This document shows, in pieces, positions 44,759 through 54,486 of a DNA stretch of 64,000 nucleotides (positions are counted from its first letter, which is position 1; every line of letters begins with the position of its first letter). Origin of the DNA: Bacteroidales bacterium (GTDB lineage Bacteria > Bacteroidota > Bacteroidia > Bacteroidales > UBA932); contig JAFUVY010000021.1 of the NCBI GenBank assembly GCA_017477335.1, forward strand, positions 1-64,000, given 5' to 3'. The notes below the pieces were generated by a model. That model did no database searches. It had not been told where the DNA came from and worked only from the letters and a program-made list of their open reading frames with translations. A program made the position numbers and the translations under genes.

Positions 44759-45936
44759 AGCAGTATGAGGATGGCCGCCAGATAAAGGATGAAGCCCTGG
44801 GCCTTGACTCTCCTTCTCAGGACAGAGCGCGTTTCCAGGTCTATAGTGTCTGCGGCAAGGTCTGCGGCTATGTTGGAGGGAAAGTCCCTCTCGTGCCACT
44901 TGCCTAGCAACTCGCCGTTGCAGAAGTATGCGCCGCCGCCGTTGGACCGGTTAAGGGTGATGAGGGTTTTGTAGTCCGCATACATGACCGGCATGTCTAT
45001 GGGGATGTTGTAGCGGTCTATGTCTTCCGGCCAGGAGTTTACCAGCAGAAGGGGCGTGGCTCCGGCCTCGGCTACGGTTGTGTACTGGTGGTGCAGCCTC
45101 TCCCAGTTGGCCTTTTCCGGGGCATAGACGGAGAAGACTACTGTCTTTCCCGCGGCGGCAAGGCTGTCAAGGTAATTGCCGTCGGCATCCCTGAAGGAGA
45201 GGATGGGGAATTCCGTGCCGGGAGGGATGCCTTCCCTGTAAAGGGTATCCCGGCCCACCAGGGACCATGAGGAATCCGGCAGGTGGGAAAGGGGGAAAGT
45301 GCCCTGCTGTCCGTCCTTTTCCATTATTAGAACAGGGATGTAGTGGTTGTCGGCCTCTACGCCGTCGTCCAGGGAGGCAAACAGTTCCGTGCCTATGTCA
45401 AAGTCCGTGAAATCCGCAATGGGAATGTGCGTGTTGCTGTAAATTACGGCATAAAGCACGGCACATGCGGCAAGGGATGCACTCACGGCCTTGCGGACGG
45501 AAGTATGCCCGGCCCTCTTGTCCCAGGGGAGGAAGGCAGGCAGGGACAGCCCAAGCAGGACTATGTTTTTCAGGAAACTCTGTGCGTGGCTCAGATGGAT
45601 GGCCTCTCCAAAGCAGCCGCAGTCCATCTCCGGATTTGCAATCCACAGGACCAGGGTGACCAGGGTGAAGAATCCAAGCAGCACCCATGTCGCAATAGCG
45701 GCTGCCTTACGGAAAACGCCGGTGACAAGGAGTATTCCGGTAAGGGACTCTACGCAGCCAAGGATGATACCTATAACTTTTGCGGCCGGGATTATGAATC
45801 CCATGTGGAAAAACCTGGCGTATTCCGTGACAATGAGCATGGTCCCTACCGGATCTTCCAGTTTCAGAAGGCCGCTTGCAAGGAAAACTATGCCGATAAG
45901 CGCGGAGCACAGCCGCTTGGGAACTCTCATTTTCAT
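44755..45936 (-). CDS. DoxX/MauE-like membrane protein, BT_3928 type
   Basis: A 393-residue protein. The N-terminal 150 residues form four membrane spans of the DoxX/MauE kind, with MDCGCFGE carrying the paired cysteines typical of MauE-like redox partners. The remaining 240 residues are extracytoplasmic, with a thioredoxin-like pattern lacking a clear CxxC, and end in a last hydrophobic segment (FILYLAAILILL). It matches the Bacteroidota family called BT_3928, which is regularly found beside folP. A redox or envelope role is possible but unproven. It overlaps tmk by 4 bases and folP by 4. Confidence 0.82.
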   Translation of the reverse strand: MKMRVPKRLCSALIGIVFLASGLLKLEDPVGTMLIVTEYARFFHMGFIIPAAKVIGIILGCVESLTGILLVTGVFRKAAAIATWVLLGFFTLVTLVLWIANPEMDCGCFGEAIHLSHAQSFLKNIVLLGLSLPAFLPWDKRAGHTSVRKAVSASLAACAVLYAVIYSNTHIPIADFTDFDIGTELFASLDDGVEADNHYIPVLIMEKDGQQGTFPLSHLPDSSWSLVGRDTLYREGIPPGTEFPILSFRDADGNYLDSLAAAGKTVVFSVYAPEKANWERLHHQYTTVAEAGATPLLLVNSWPEDIDRYNIPIDMPVMYADYKTLITLNRSNGGGAYFCNGELLGKWHERDFPSNIAADLAADTIDLETRSVLRRRVKAQGFILYLAAILILL

Positions 45937-46613
45937 AGTACGGATTCCAGGCAGTTGACTATTTTGGCAAAGATCTGCTCCGGGGGCAGCATGTGGCCGG
46001 TGTCGTCGGAGCAGTCTATCCTCTTGAAATGGCTGTCGCGGACGGTCTCTCCAAGGTACATTTCACGCACGCCCTTCTGGAAGTTGATATCGGCCTCGTG
46101 GATATCCCTGGCTCCTTCCAGGTATTCCCGGCCGATGTCGGAGGCCCTGCTGTCCTCCAGATTCTCCTTGACAAAGCTGATGGGGACGTCCAGGAAGATG
46201 TTTATATCCGGGCGGGGGAGTCCGAAGTCTCCGTATTCCGTGTTGAATATCCAGTCCCTGAGGGATAGTTTTTCCTTCTCGGACTTAAGCTTGGAGCACT
46301 GGTAGGCGATGTTGGAATAGACGTATCTGTCCAGCAGGACGGTCTTCCCTTCCGAGAGCGCCTTTTTGATGGCGGGAGCCGCTCCGTGCCTGTCCTCGGC
46401 AAAAAGCAGCGCCACCAGCTGCGGGTGGACGGCCTGGTTGCTGCCGAATTCCCCGCGAAGGAACCGGCTTATGAGGTCTCCGTAAACGGGGGCCCCATAT
46501 CTGGGAAAATGTATGTACTCCAGCGGCGGCCTTTTCTGCTCCAGGTACGCCTTGAGCTTTTTTACCTGGGTGGATTTGCCGGCCCCGTCAAGCCCTTCAA
46601 GAACAATCAGCAT
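45933..46613 (-). CDS. tmk: Thymidylate kinase
   Basis: Phosphorylates dTMP to dTDP. It has 226 residues. P-loop GLDGAGKST (7-15), the DR(Y) motif in LLDRYVYSN and a lid region rich in Arg are present; the length is slightly above E. coli Tmk. It is overlapped at its start by one base with the last CotH-like gene and at its end by the BT_3928-like gene. Confidence 0.93.
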   Translation of the reverse strand: MLIVLEGLDGAGKSTQVKKLKAYLEQKRPPLEYIHFPRYGAPVYGDLISRFLRGEFGSNQAVHPQLVALLFAEDRHGAAPAIKKALSEGKTVLLDRYVYSNIAYQCSKLKSEKEKLSLRDWIFNTEYGDFGLPRPDINIFLDVPISFVKENLEDSRASDIGREYLEGARDIHEADINFQKGVREMYLGETVRDSHFKRIDCSDDTGHMLPPEQIFAKIVNCLESVL

Positions 46614-48313
46614 TATTCAAAATCTCCCTTACTGTAATTGTATGTCTGGGCCTTCAGGCTCCTGATCTGCCCGTCCAGCCATTCTATACGTGTTTTGTAT
46701 TCTTCTTCCATGCTGCGGATGCGGCTCTTCTTGTTGTCAGAGTACATCACGCTGTTGTACTCTATCATCTTCTCCATGAAGGCCGGGATGTTGTCCAGAC
46801 GCGGCTTGTAAAGCTCCCACAGTTCCTTCAGGCGGGCTACAAATGCCGGATCCTCAAACAGATACTGGTAGTAGGACGGGCGTTTGCCGTAGCTCCTGTT
46901 GTAAGACCAGTCCGTGTCTTCTCCATTGGGATAGCCGCCCCTTATGCGGACAAACCATCCGTAGGGCCAGAACTGGGGCAGGGCGAACTCCGTCTGCTGG
47001 TAGGAATCCTGTCCCATTGCGCGGTCAAAGTCCCATACCATGGGCATGAACAGTTTGGTGTCCGAATCCTTTGCAAAATAGGTGGAAAGGCGCATGTTGC
47101 CGTCCTTGTTCATGGTAATCTCATGCACCAGGTAGTTCTGTATCCAGGAGTCCATCTCTATCAGGGAATGGACCTTGTCCCAGTCTTTGTCCACCATGGC
47201 CTTTTCCACGCTGTTGAAGTAGTCGGTGATATAGCTCTTCTGGTCCGATGTCATCCGCTTCGCGACGTCGTCGTCATACGGGTCGGGGTCCTTGTATTTC
47301 ACCTTCTTGTTGAACTGGGTGCTGTAGAAGTAGTCGTCGCTGTCGGACTTATTGTCCAGTTCCAGCAGGTATCCGCTGTCCACCACGCCGGGCTGCACGG
47401 TGACGGGAATCTTGTTGTCCCTGTCAACCTCCTTCTGCTCCACAAGGTAGTACAGGCCCTTGTCTTCTCCGTTCAGCGTCATCCTTACCATGCGGTACTT
47501 GGGAGTCCAGGGCATGGATACAAGGCGGGAAATCCTCAGGGCCACGGCAGTGCGTATCATGGTGTTGTCCAGGCGGTCGGAGAGCAGTATCCAGTCCTTG
47601 TCCCCCTTCATCCCAAACACGGCGGTGTGGGCCGACAGCTTGATCCTGTAGGGATTCTTGGAACCGTACTGGCCTTCCCAGGTGCTGTTTCCGCGGCCGC
47701 GGATCTGCATCTCCATGGTGGGAATCTCAGTAACCTCAGAGTACATCTTGGCGGGATCCGCAAACCTTACGGTGCCGTCCTCGTAGTAGTCCTTGGATGC
47801 GGGCGGCCTTCCTGTGGAAGTGGTTATCTCCACCAGGGGGAAGTCGCTCTGGGACTTTACATTGGTGACGTTGTATGTGGGATACACGGGGACGTCCGAG
47901 CCGGTGTCGGTCCAACGCTCCTTGGGAGTGTCGGGCTCTTCCTTCTCCTCTTCCACCGTGAGGGTGCACCTTGCAATGAAACCGCCGTCTTCCGTCTGGG
48001 CGTAGATGGTGACTTCACCCGCGGAGAGTGCGTTCACGTTGCCGTAAGAATCCACGGTGGCCACTGCGGATTTTCCGCTTGACCAGATGACGCGTTTGTC
48101 AGTGGCGTCGTCAGGCACCACAACTGCCAGAAGCTGCAAGCTTTCACCCACCTTCAGCACGTTTGTCTCAGGAGCGGTAATGCTTACGCCGCTCACGGAA
48201 ACGGTTTTTTCCTTTGTATCCACGGGCTTTACTTCCTCCTCCATATCTTTTTGACATGAGAATATAAGGGAGAAAAGTGCGGCAGCTGACAGTATTTTTG
48301 CAATCTTTTTCAT
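46613..48313 (-). CDS. CotH-kinase-family lipoprotein with BIG2 domain (A)
   Basis: A 566-residue lipoprotein with lipobox IFSC (Cys20). A bacterial Ig-like group 2 domain (about 38-120, GESLQLLAVVVPDDATDKRV in part) precedes the CotH domain (about 155-550). Visible CotH motifs are RGRGNSTW (205-212), KNPYRIKL, GDKDWILLSD, GLYYLVEQKEVDR and MVWDFD, the last probably binding metal. CotH enzymes are atypical protein kinases first known from spore coats; secreted relatives in Bacteroidota are uncharacterised. This is the last of three tandem paralogues, abutting the next by one base and tmk by one base. Confidence 0.87.
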   Translation of the reverse strand: MKKIAKILSAAALFSLIFSCQKDMEEEVKPVDTKEKTVSVSGVSITAPETNVLKVGESLQLLAVVVPDDATDKRVIWSSGKSAVATVDSYGNVNALSAGEVTIYAQTEDGGFIARCTLTVEEEKEEPDTPKERWTDTGSDVPVYPTYNVTNVKSQSDFPLVEITTSTGRPPASKDYYEDGTVRFADPAKMYSEVTEIPTMEMQIRGRGNSTWEGQYGSKNPYRIKLSAHTAVFGMKGDKDWILLSDRLDNTMIRTAVALRISRLVSMPWTPKYRMVRMTLNGEDKGLYYLVEQKEVDRDNKIPVTVQPGVVDSGYLLELDNKSDSDDYFYSTQFNKKVKYKDPDPYDDDVAKRMTSDQKSYITDYFNSVEKAMVDKDWDKVHSLIEMDSWIQNYLVHEITMNKDGNMRLSTYFAKDSDTKLFMPMVWDFDRAMGQDSYQQTEFALPQFWPYGWFVRIRGGYPNGEDTDWSYNRSYGKRPSYYQYLFEDPAFVARLKELWELYKPRLDNIPAFMEKMIEYNSVMYSDNKKSRIRSMEEEYKTRIEWLDGQIRSLKAQTYNYSKGDFE

Positions 48314-49959
48314 TACTTGTCCACGTAGTATCCCAGGTCTGCATCAAAATGTTGGGCCTTAAGTGATTTTATATTGGTGTCCAGCCATGCAATGCGCCGG
48401 GTGTAAAAGTCTTTCATGTCATTTACGGCCTCCTGCCAGGAGCTGAAGTTTTTCATGCCGCTGCCCCGGTTGTTGGCCCTGGGGTTCTTGCCTGCCTGGG
48501 AGTTATGGTCATAAGCCAGGGAGTTGTATTCCGCCATTTTGTCTATAAAGGCGGGAATCTTGTCCAGGCGGGGTTTCACAAGAGCCCAGTAGTCTTTAAG
48601 GTCCTGTACAAACAGGGGATCTTCAAACAGATACTGGTAGTAGCTCTTCTTGGAACCGTAGGTGTCTCCGTCTTCAAAGGAACCTCCGCGAACCCTGATG
48701 AGCCATCCCTCGGGAGAGTCTCCGTCGCTAAGGTTGAAAGACCGGGACATGGAACCGTTGTAGTTGCCAAGGGTAAGGTCAAAATCCCATACGAAGGGCA
48801 TGAACAGCTTGGTGTCGGAATCCTTTGCAAAGTATGTGGAAAGGCGCATTCCGCCGTCCGTGTTCTTCATAATCTCCTGCACCAGGTAATTGCCGATGAA
48901 GGTTCCAACCTCCATCCTGGAGCGGTAACCGGTCTCCGTGTCAAAGTTGTAGGCCTTCAGGAGACGTTCCACCTCGTTTACGTACTCGGTGATGTAGTTC
49001 ATCTGCGCGGTAGCGCTTGCAGAGTTGTCAGGATTGTTCCGGTTTCCAAAGTCGGGCTCCTTGAACTTTATCTTCTTGTTGAACTTCTCCGTGCGGAAAT
49101 ACCTGTCGTAGTCCTGCTTGTTGTCTATCTCCAGGAGGTAGCCGCCCTGGTCCGGCTCCTGGCCGGATTCAACTATGGTTATGGGCGCCTTGTTGTTACG
49201 GTCGGCCTCTTTTGCCTCGCAAAGCAGGTAGCAACCAAGATATTCGCTGCCGCCGCTGCTCTTTGTCCTGTAAACTTCTACGCAGCGGTATTTGGGAGAC
49301 CAGGGCATGGAAACCATTCGGGCTATCCTCTGCGCCACGGCATTGCGAAGGAGCGTGGGGTCCTGGACATCGGCAAGGAGGTACCAGTCGCTGTCCTTGT
49401 TCATGCCGAACAGCCTGTGGGGCTCCTTGTCGGTGCGTCCCTCGTTCTGAAGTTTGATGCGATAGGCGTTCTTTATTCCCCCTTCCGCATCCCACGAGGT
49501 GTTGCCCCTGCAGCGTATCTTCATGGGAAGGATTACCGAACTGTTGTCAAAGTCAAACTCCGCGCTCTCCGAGGGCTTGTACATTCCCTTGGGGTCGGAG
49601 AACTTTATGGTGCCGTTCACGTACTCGAATTCTCCCTCGGCAAGCCTGTACAGGTTGGGATTGGAGTCCCATGTGATGTCTATGCGGGGGAAATCCTCCA
49701 GGCGGGATACCTTATTATATGTAGGATAATCCGGGAGGTCCGCTCCGGTATCCGTCCACCGCTCCTTGGGCTGTTCCGGGTCGGGATCGGGGTCAGGGTC
49801 AGAGTCAGGATCGGGGTCAGGGTCGGGGTCAGGTTCGGGTTCCGGCTCCGGTTCGGGCTCTGTCTGCTCCTTTTTCTCCGGCTCCGGCTCATCGCTCTTG
49901 GTGCAGCCGAAAACCATGGCCGCGGCCAGGGCAGCATAAGCTATGTATTTGATTTTCAT
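48313..49959 (-). CDS. CotH-kinase-family lipoprotein with Asp-Pro linker (B)
   Basis: A 548-residue lipoprotein (lipobox VFGC, Cys19). Instead of a BIG2 domain it has a low-complexity stalk of Glu-Pro then Asp-Pro repeats at about 32-64. The CotH domain follows: RCRGNTSW, KNAYRIKL, KDSDWYLLAD, GCYLLCEAKEADRN and FVWDFDLTLG, then SYYQYLFEDPLFV. The catalytic-type residues are shared with the two neighbours, so it is probably active. It overlaps gene C by ATGA and gene A by one base. Confidence 0.87.
   Translation of the reverse strand: MKIKYIAYAALAAAMVFGCTKSDEPEPEKKEQTEPEPEPEPEPDPDPDPDPDSDPDPDPDPEQPKERWTDTGADLPDYPTYNKVSRLEDFPRIDITWDSNPNLYRLAEGEFEYVNGTIKFSDPKGMYKPSESAEFDFDNSSVILPMKIRCRGNTSWDAEGGIKNAYRIKLQNEGRTDKEPHRLFGMNKDSDWYLLADVQDPTLLRNAVAQRIARMVSMPWSPKYRCVEVYRTKSSGGSEYLGCYLLCEAKEADRNNKAPITIVESGQEPDQGGYLLEIDNKQDYDRYFRTEKFNKKIKFKEPDFGNRNNPDNSASATAQMNYITEYVNEVERLLKAYNFDTETGYRSRMEVGTFIGNYLVQEIMKNTDGGMRLSTYFAKDSDTKLFMPFVWDFDLTLGNYNGSMSRSFNLSDGDSPEGWLIRVRGGSFEDGDTYGSKKSYYQYLFEDPLFVQDLKDYWALVKPRLDKIPAFIDKMAEYNSLAYDHNSQAGKNPRANNRGSGMKNFSSWQEAVNDMKDFYTRRIAWLDTNIKSLKAQHFDADLGYYVDK
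49778..49865 (-). repeat. Hexanucleotide tract encoding Asp-Pro/Glu-Pro stalk (gene B)
   Basis: Tandem 6-base units of GAY-CCN and GAR-CCN form encode alternating Asp-Pro and Glu-Pro. The unit length keeps the frame, so slippage changes stalk length without frameshift. Confidence 0.85.
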
Positions 49960-51683
49960 TGCAGTGTATTAATATTGGTGTTAAGCCATTCCAACCTCTT
50001 GTGGTAGAAGTCATGCATGTAATCTATGGCGTCCGTGTAAGTGCGGAAGAAGTCTTTGTTGTCCACTCCGTAGCTTCTTACACGGGGGTTCTTGCCGCTG
50101 TCGGCAGAGTGTTTGAAGGCGGGGGCGTTGTAATCGGCCATGCCGTCGATATAAGTTTCGTCTATCGCCTTCAGGCGGGGATAATACTTGTTCCATAGTT
50201 CCTTCAGGCGGGAAACGAAGGCGGGATCCTGGAACAGATACTGGTAGTAGGTCTTCTCCGTGGGATTGGATTCCGAGCCTCCGCAGTCCTTGATGAACCA
50301 CTTGGAGTAAAGGCTGCTCCTGCTTCCGCCGACAAAGTTAACAAGGTAGGATGCGTTGTCAAAGCCAAGGTCGAAGTCCCAAACCATCGGCATGTACAGC
50401 TTTGTATCCTTGTCCTTTGCAAAGTAGGTGGAAAGCCTCATATTGCCGTCCACGTTCATTGCCAGTTCCTGGACTATGTAGTTCTGAATCCAGGTGTCCA
50501 TTTCTATGAGTTCGTGCACCTTTGTCCAGTTCTTGGATTTCATGGCGGATTCGGTGTCGTTTATCAGACCCTGGAAATAGCTCACCTGGGCCGATGTGGG
50601 CTGCTCCGGTTCCTTGAAATTGAAAAGGCGTTTGAAGGTGGAACTGGTGAACTGGACGGGATCGTCTCCCTTGGCGTCAAGCTCTACATAGTAACCGTCG
50701 CCGGAATCCGGGTCCACCCACACTTTGTGGCCGGCGCCGGTTTCCTTGTGCTCGATGAGGGTGTATGTTCCAAGATATTCCCCGTTAATGTACAGCTCAA
50801 CTGTGCGGAAGCGGGGTGCGAACTCCATGGAAATCACCCTTGCGACCCTCTGGGCCACCATATTTCGCATCTGGGACGGGTCCATGGAATCTGCCAGGAG
50901 TATCCAGTCCTTGTCACTGCCCATTCCAAATACTTTGGATGCGGTGGTCAGTTTGATGCGGTAGGGTTTCTTGCCGCCCTCGGCATTGGTCCAGGAGGAG
51001 TTGCCCCTTCCGCGGAACTGGCCGGGAAGCTCTCCGGTATCGGTAACCTTGGAGTACATGCACCCAGGGTCACGGAAACGCACCGTTCCGTCTTTGTAGT
51101 AGTCCTTGCTGGTGATTCCGCCGCTCACGGTGATGTCCATGCGGGGGAAGTCCTTGTAGTCGCTCACCTTGTTGTAGGAGGGGAGTGCGGGAACGTCGGC
51201 TCCAGTGTCGGCCCACCTTACACGCGGTTCATCCGGTTCGGGCTCGGGATCAGGATCAGGATCCGGGTCGGGGTCAGGATCGGGATCAGGATCAGGATCC
51301 GGGTCTGGGTCAGGATCGGGGTTGGGATTCTCCCCTTCCAGGACGGTAATCCTGCATCGGGAAGAAACCTTTCCGTCTGCCCCTTTTGCGTCTATGGTGC
51401 AGTTGCCGGGAGCCAGCGCTGTAACAAAGCCATCGGCGTCAACTACGGCGACATCCTCGTTGCGGGAACTCCAGACGACTTCCTCCGTGGCATCGGCCGG
51501 GGAAATTTCCACTTCCAGCTGGAGGTCGTCTCCTACGTACATTTCTGCCATGGACGGCGACACCTTCAGGGTTTTGATGGCGATTTGCTTTGATGCAGGA
51601 ATGACGGACTCCTGCTTTCCGCAGGCGACCGCCATCACTGCTGCCGTTGCCGCAAGGGCAAGGAATTTCAAATAGCGTCTCAT
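49956..51683 (-). CDS. CotH-kinase-family lipoprotein with BIG2 domain and Asp-Pro linker (C)
   Basis: A 575-residue lipoprotein (lipobox AVAC, Cys21). The order is: BIG2 domain (about 35-115, PSMAEMYVGDDLQLEVEISP in part), Asp-Pro stalk (about 116-150), CotH domain (about 165-565). CotH motifs: FRGRGNSSW, KKPYRIKL, SDKDWILLAD, GTYTLIEHKETG and MVWDFDLGFD. It follows infB after one base, so it heads the trio inside the translation-factor operon. It is the only one of the three with both the BIG2 module and the repeat stalk. Confidence 0.87.
   Translation of the reverse strand: MRRYLKFLALAATAAVMAVACGKQESVIPASKQIAIKTLKVSPSMAEMYVGDDLQLEVEISPADATEEVVWSSRNEDVAVVDADGFVTALAPGNCTIDAKGADGKVSSRCRITVLEGENPNPDPDPDPDPDPDPDPDPDPDPDPDPEPEPDEPRVRWADTGADVPALPSYNKVSDYKDFPRMDITVSGGITSKDYYKDGTVRFRDPGCMYSKVTDTGELPGQFRGRGNSSWTNAEGGKKPYRIKLTTASKVFGMGSDKDWILLADSMDPSQMRNMVAQRVARVISMEFAPRFRTVELYINGEYLGTYTLIEHKETGAGHKVWVDPDSGDGYYVELDAKGDDPVQFTSSTFKRLFNFKEPEQPTSAQVSYFQGLINDTESAMKSKNWTKVHELIEMDTWIQNYIVQELAMNVDGNMRLSTYFAKDKDTKLYMPMVWDFDLGFDNASYLVNFVGGSRSSLYSKWFIKDCGGSESNPTEKTYYQYLFQDPAFVSRLKELWNKYYPRLKAIDETYIDGMADYNAPAFKHSADSGKNPRVRSYGVDNKDFFRTYTDAIDYMHDFYHKRLEWLNTNINTLQ
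51228..51333 (-). repeat. Hexanucleotide tract encoding Asp-Pro stalk (gene C)
   Basis: Tandem 6-base units with a larger internal direct duplication (a 24-base block seen twice) encode (Asp-Pro)n. The tract is related in sequence to those at 49778 (same strand) and 60478 (opposite strand). Confidence 0.85.
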
Positions 51684-51684
51684 T

Positions 51685-54459
51685 TTACAGACTTCTCTTG
51701 ATTTCTACAACTTGGAAGGCCTCGATGACGTCTCCGGGATGAATGTCGTTGTATTTGTCAAGTCCGCAGCCGCATTCCATTCCGGCGGGGACCTCCTTGG
51801 CGTTGTCCTTGCCCCTCTGCAGGGAGGACAGTTCGCCGGTGTAAACCACTATGCCGTCGCGGATAAGGCGTACGCTTGCCTTTGCGGTGAGTTTCCCTTC
51901 CTTGACTATGCAGCCGGCGATGGTGCCAACCTTGGAAATCTTGAATGTCTGCTTGACCTCTGCGGTAGCTGTGACTTCTTCTTTCTTTTCGGGCTCCAGC
52001 ATGCCTTCGATACCTTCCTTGACCTCGTTGATACAGTCGTAAATGACGGAGTAGAGTCGGATTTCGATGCCTTCCTTCTCGGCTGCGCGGCGGGCGTCGG
52101 CGGAAGGACGTACCTGGAAGCCGATGATAACGGCGTCGGAAGCTTCGGCCAGCAGGACGTCATTCTCGCTGATGGCACCTACGCCCTTGTGGATAACCTT
52201 TACCTGAACCTCCTCGGTGGAAAGTTTGATGAGGGAGTCGGAGAGGGCTTCCACGGAGCCGTCCACGTCACCTTTCACGATAATGTTGAGCTCCTTGAAG
52301 TTGCCTATGGCAAGGCGGCGTCCAATCTCGTCCAGGGTAAGGTGCTTCTGGGTCTTGATGCCCTGGATACGGAGGAGCTGCTCGCGCTTCATGGCAATTG
52401 ACTTGGCCTCTTTTTCATCGGCCATGATGTTAAACTTCTCACCTGCCGCGGGGGCGCCGTTGAGGCCCAGGATGCTCACCGGAGTGGACGGGCCTGCGCT
52501 CTCCACTTTCTGGCCGCGCTCGTTGTACAGGGCCCTGATGCGGCCGTAGTAGCTTCCGGAGATGATGATGTCTCCGACGTGCACGGTTCCGTCCTGCACC
52601 AGAATTGTTGCCAGGTAGCCGCGACCCTTGTCCAGGGAACTCTCGATGACGGCTCCGCTGCCAAGTTTGTTGGGGTTGGCCTTCAGTTCCAGGAGGTCGG
52701 TCTCAAAGAGCACCTTGTCCAGGAGCTTATCCACGTTTATGCCTTTCTTGGCCGATATTTCCTGGCACTGGTACTTGCCGCCCCAGTCTTCCACCAGGAT
52801 GTTCATTTCAGAGAGCTGGCGGCGGATGGTGTCGGGATTTGCGCCGGGCTTGTCTATCTTGTTGATTGCAAAGACCATGGGAACGCCTGCGGCCTGAGCA
52901 TGGGCTATGGCTTCCTTGGTCTGGGGCATCACGGCGTCGTCGGCCGCGACGATGATGATGGCAAGGTCCGTCATCTGTGCGCCGCGGGCACGCATGGCGG
53001 TAAATGCGGCGTGGCCGGGGGTGTCCAGGAAGGTGATGTGCCTGCCGTTTTCCAGGGTGACGCTGTATGCGCCGATGTGCTGGGTGATGCCGCCGGCCTC
53101 ACCTGCAATCACGTTGGAGTTGCGGATGTTGTCCAGCAGGGAGGTCTTGCCGTGGTCCACGTGACCCATGACGGTAATCACCGGAGGACGCTCCTGAAGG
53201 TCTTCCTCGCGGTCGGGCTCCTGCTGAGCCACTTCCTCGGAGAGTTCCGCGGTTACAAATTCAACCTTGTAGCCGAACTCTTCTGCAACCAGGACCAGGG
53301 TTTCCGCATCCAGTCGCTGGTTGATGGACACCATCATGCCCAGTGACATGCATGCTCCGATAACCTTCACCACCGGGGTGTTGTTCATCAGGGTTGCAAG
53401 GTCGTTTACGGTAACGAATTCGGTTACTTTCAACACCTTGTTTTCCGCTGCCGCGGCCTCCATCTCTTCCTGGGAACGCAGGGCTGCAATCTCACGTTTC
53501 TCCTTGCGGTGTTTGGCACCAAAGTTATTCCTGGTGCTTTCGTTCATCCTGGCGTATGTTTCCTTTACCTGCTTCTGGATCTGCTTCTGCATCTCCTCCT
53601 GCTCGGCTTCGGTCATGGCGGGCTTGAAGCGGTCGCCTTTCTTCTTGTTTTTGCCGGAAGCGGCGTTGTCCTGCTTTTTCTTGGCTTCGGCGCTTTTCTT
53701 GGCGGGGTTCTTATCGGCCTGGACTTTGGTTACGTCAATTTTCTGGGGACCGCCCTTGATGCGCTCGCGTTTCTTGGAGCGTTTGGGGTCAAACTGTGAC
53801 AGGTCAATCTTGCCCAGGACTTTCAGGGGGGAAGCGGTATCGGCAGGGGTAGGTTCCGATACGGCCGGCTCTTCGGCTTTAACTTCCACCACTTCCTCCA
53901 CCTCGGGCTGCTTCTCCACCTCAGGCACTTTCTCCACTTCAGGCACTTTCTCCACTTCAGGTTCCTGCTCCTCAACTACGGGCTCCTGCACCTCTGCCAC
54001 GGGCTCCTCCTGAGCCACTTCCTTCACCTCGGGCTGCTTTTCCACCACGGGCTCTTCCTCCACTGCGGGTTCCGCTTCCTCTGCCTCGGGCTCCTGCTGA
54101 GCCACTTCCGGCTCCGGCTCTGCCGCGGGGGCCTCTTCCTGACGCCCGGCACGGGTGAGGGTGTTGCTCTTTATCACGGTAACCCTCTCAGGTTCAAAGT
54201 CTTCCTCCTCCGGCTCCTGCTTTTCGGGGATGTCCTTATCGGCATCCTTGAGAGGCTTTACGTCCACCTTTTCGGCGGCTTCCTTGAGTTCCAGGTCCTT
54301 GCCGAACTTTTTGAACAGTTCCGGCATGAACTCTTCGGATACCTTCAGGTTGGGATTTGCGTCCTCAATGCCGGCACCTTTGGAGTTAAGGAAGTCCACC
54401 AGGGTGTCAAGCCCGATGTTGAATTGCTTTATAAGTTTTGAAAGTCTGATTTCTGCCAT
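51685..54459 (-). CDS. infB: Translation initiation factor IF-2
   Basis: The GTPase that brings initiator tRNA to the 30S subunit. It has 924 residues. The N-terminal IF2-N module (1-55) is followed by a long Pro/Glu/Val-rich linker (about 80-205) and a Lys-rich segment (225-330). The GTPase domain has G1 GHVDHGKTS at 432-440, DTPGHAAF and NKIDK, then domains II to IV ending VVEIKRSL. It sits behind nusA and directly ahead of the CotH-like trio, one base apart. Confidence 0.97.
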   Translation of the reverse strand: MAEIRLSKLIKQFNIGLDTLVDFLNSKGAGIEDANPNLKVSEEFMPELFKKFGKDLELKEAAEKVDVKPLKDADKDIPEKQEPEEEDFEPERVTVIKSNTLTRAGRQEEAPAAEPEPEVAQQEPEAEEAEPAVEEEPVVEKQPEVKEVAQEEPVAEVQEPVVEEQEPEVEKVPEVEKVPEVEKQPEVEEVVEVKAEEPAVSEPTPADTASPLKVLGKIDLSQFDPKRSKKRERIKGGPQKIDVTKVQADKNPAKKSAEAKKKQDNAASGKNKKKGDRFKPAMTEAEQEEMQKQIQKQVKETYARMNESTRNNFGAKHRKEKREIAALRSQEEMEAAAAENKVLKVTEFVTVNDLATLMNNTPVVKVIGACMSLGMMVSINQRLDAETLVLVAEEFGYKVEFVTAELSEEVAQQEPDREEDLQERPPVITVMGHVDHGKTSLLDNIRNSNVIAGEAGGITQHIGAYSVTLENGRHITFLDTPGHAAFTAMRARGAQMTDLAIIIVAADDAVMPQTKEAIAHAQAAGVPMVFAINKIDKPGANPDTIRRQLSEMNILVEDWGGKYQCQEISAKKGINVDKLLDKVLFETDLLELKANPNKLGSGAVIESSLDKGRGYLATILVQDGTVHVGDIIISGSYYGRIRALYNERGQKVESAGPSTPVSILGLNGAPAAGEKFNIMADEKEAKSIAMKREQLLRIQGIKTQKHLTLDEIGRRLAIGNFKELNIIVKGDVDGSVEALSDSLIKLSTEEVQVKVIHKGVGAISENDVLLAEASDAVIIGFQVRPSADARRAAEKEGIEIRLYSVIYDCINEVKEGIEGMLEPEKKEEVTATAEVKQTFKISKVGTIAGCIVKEGKLTAKASVRLIRDGIVVYTGELSSLQRGKDNAKEVPAGMECGCGLDKYNDIHPGDVIEAFQVVEIKRSL

Positions 54460-54486
54460 ATTTATACCCCTGTTTATGTTCTTGTT

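Noticed and set aside
48505..50007. Plus-strand frame of 500 codons opposite CotH gene B
   Set aside because: Its translation is Val/Gly-rich and lacks motifs; the minus strand has a lipobox and CotH signatures.
51228..51333. Regular short repeats suggestive of a CRISPR-like array
   Set aside because: The units are 6 bases long with no spacers and lie in frame inside a lipoprotein gene, encoding Asp-Pro. They are a coding microsatellite.
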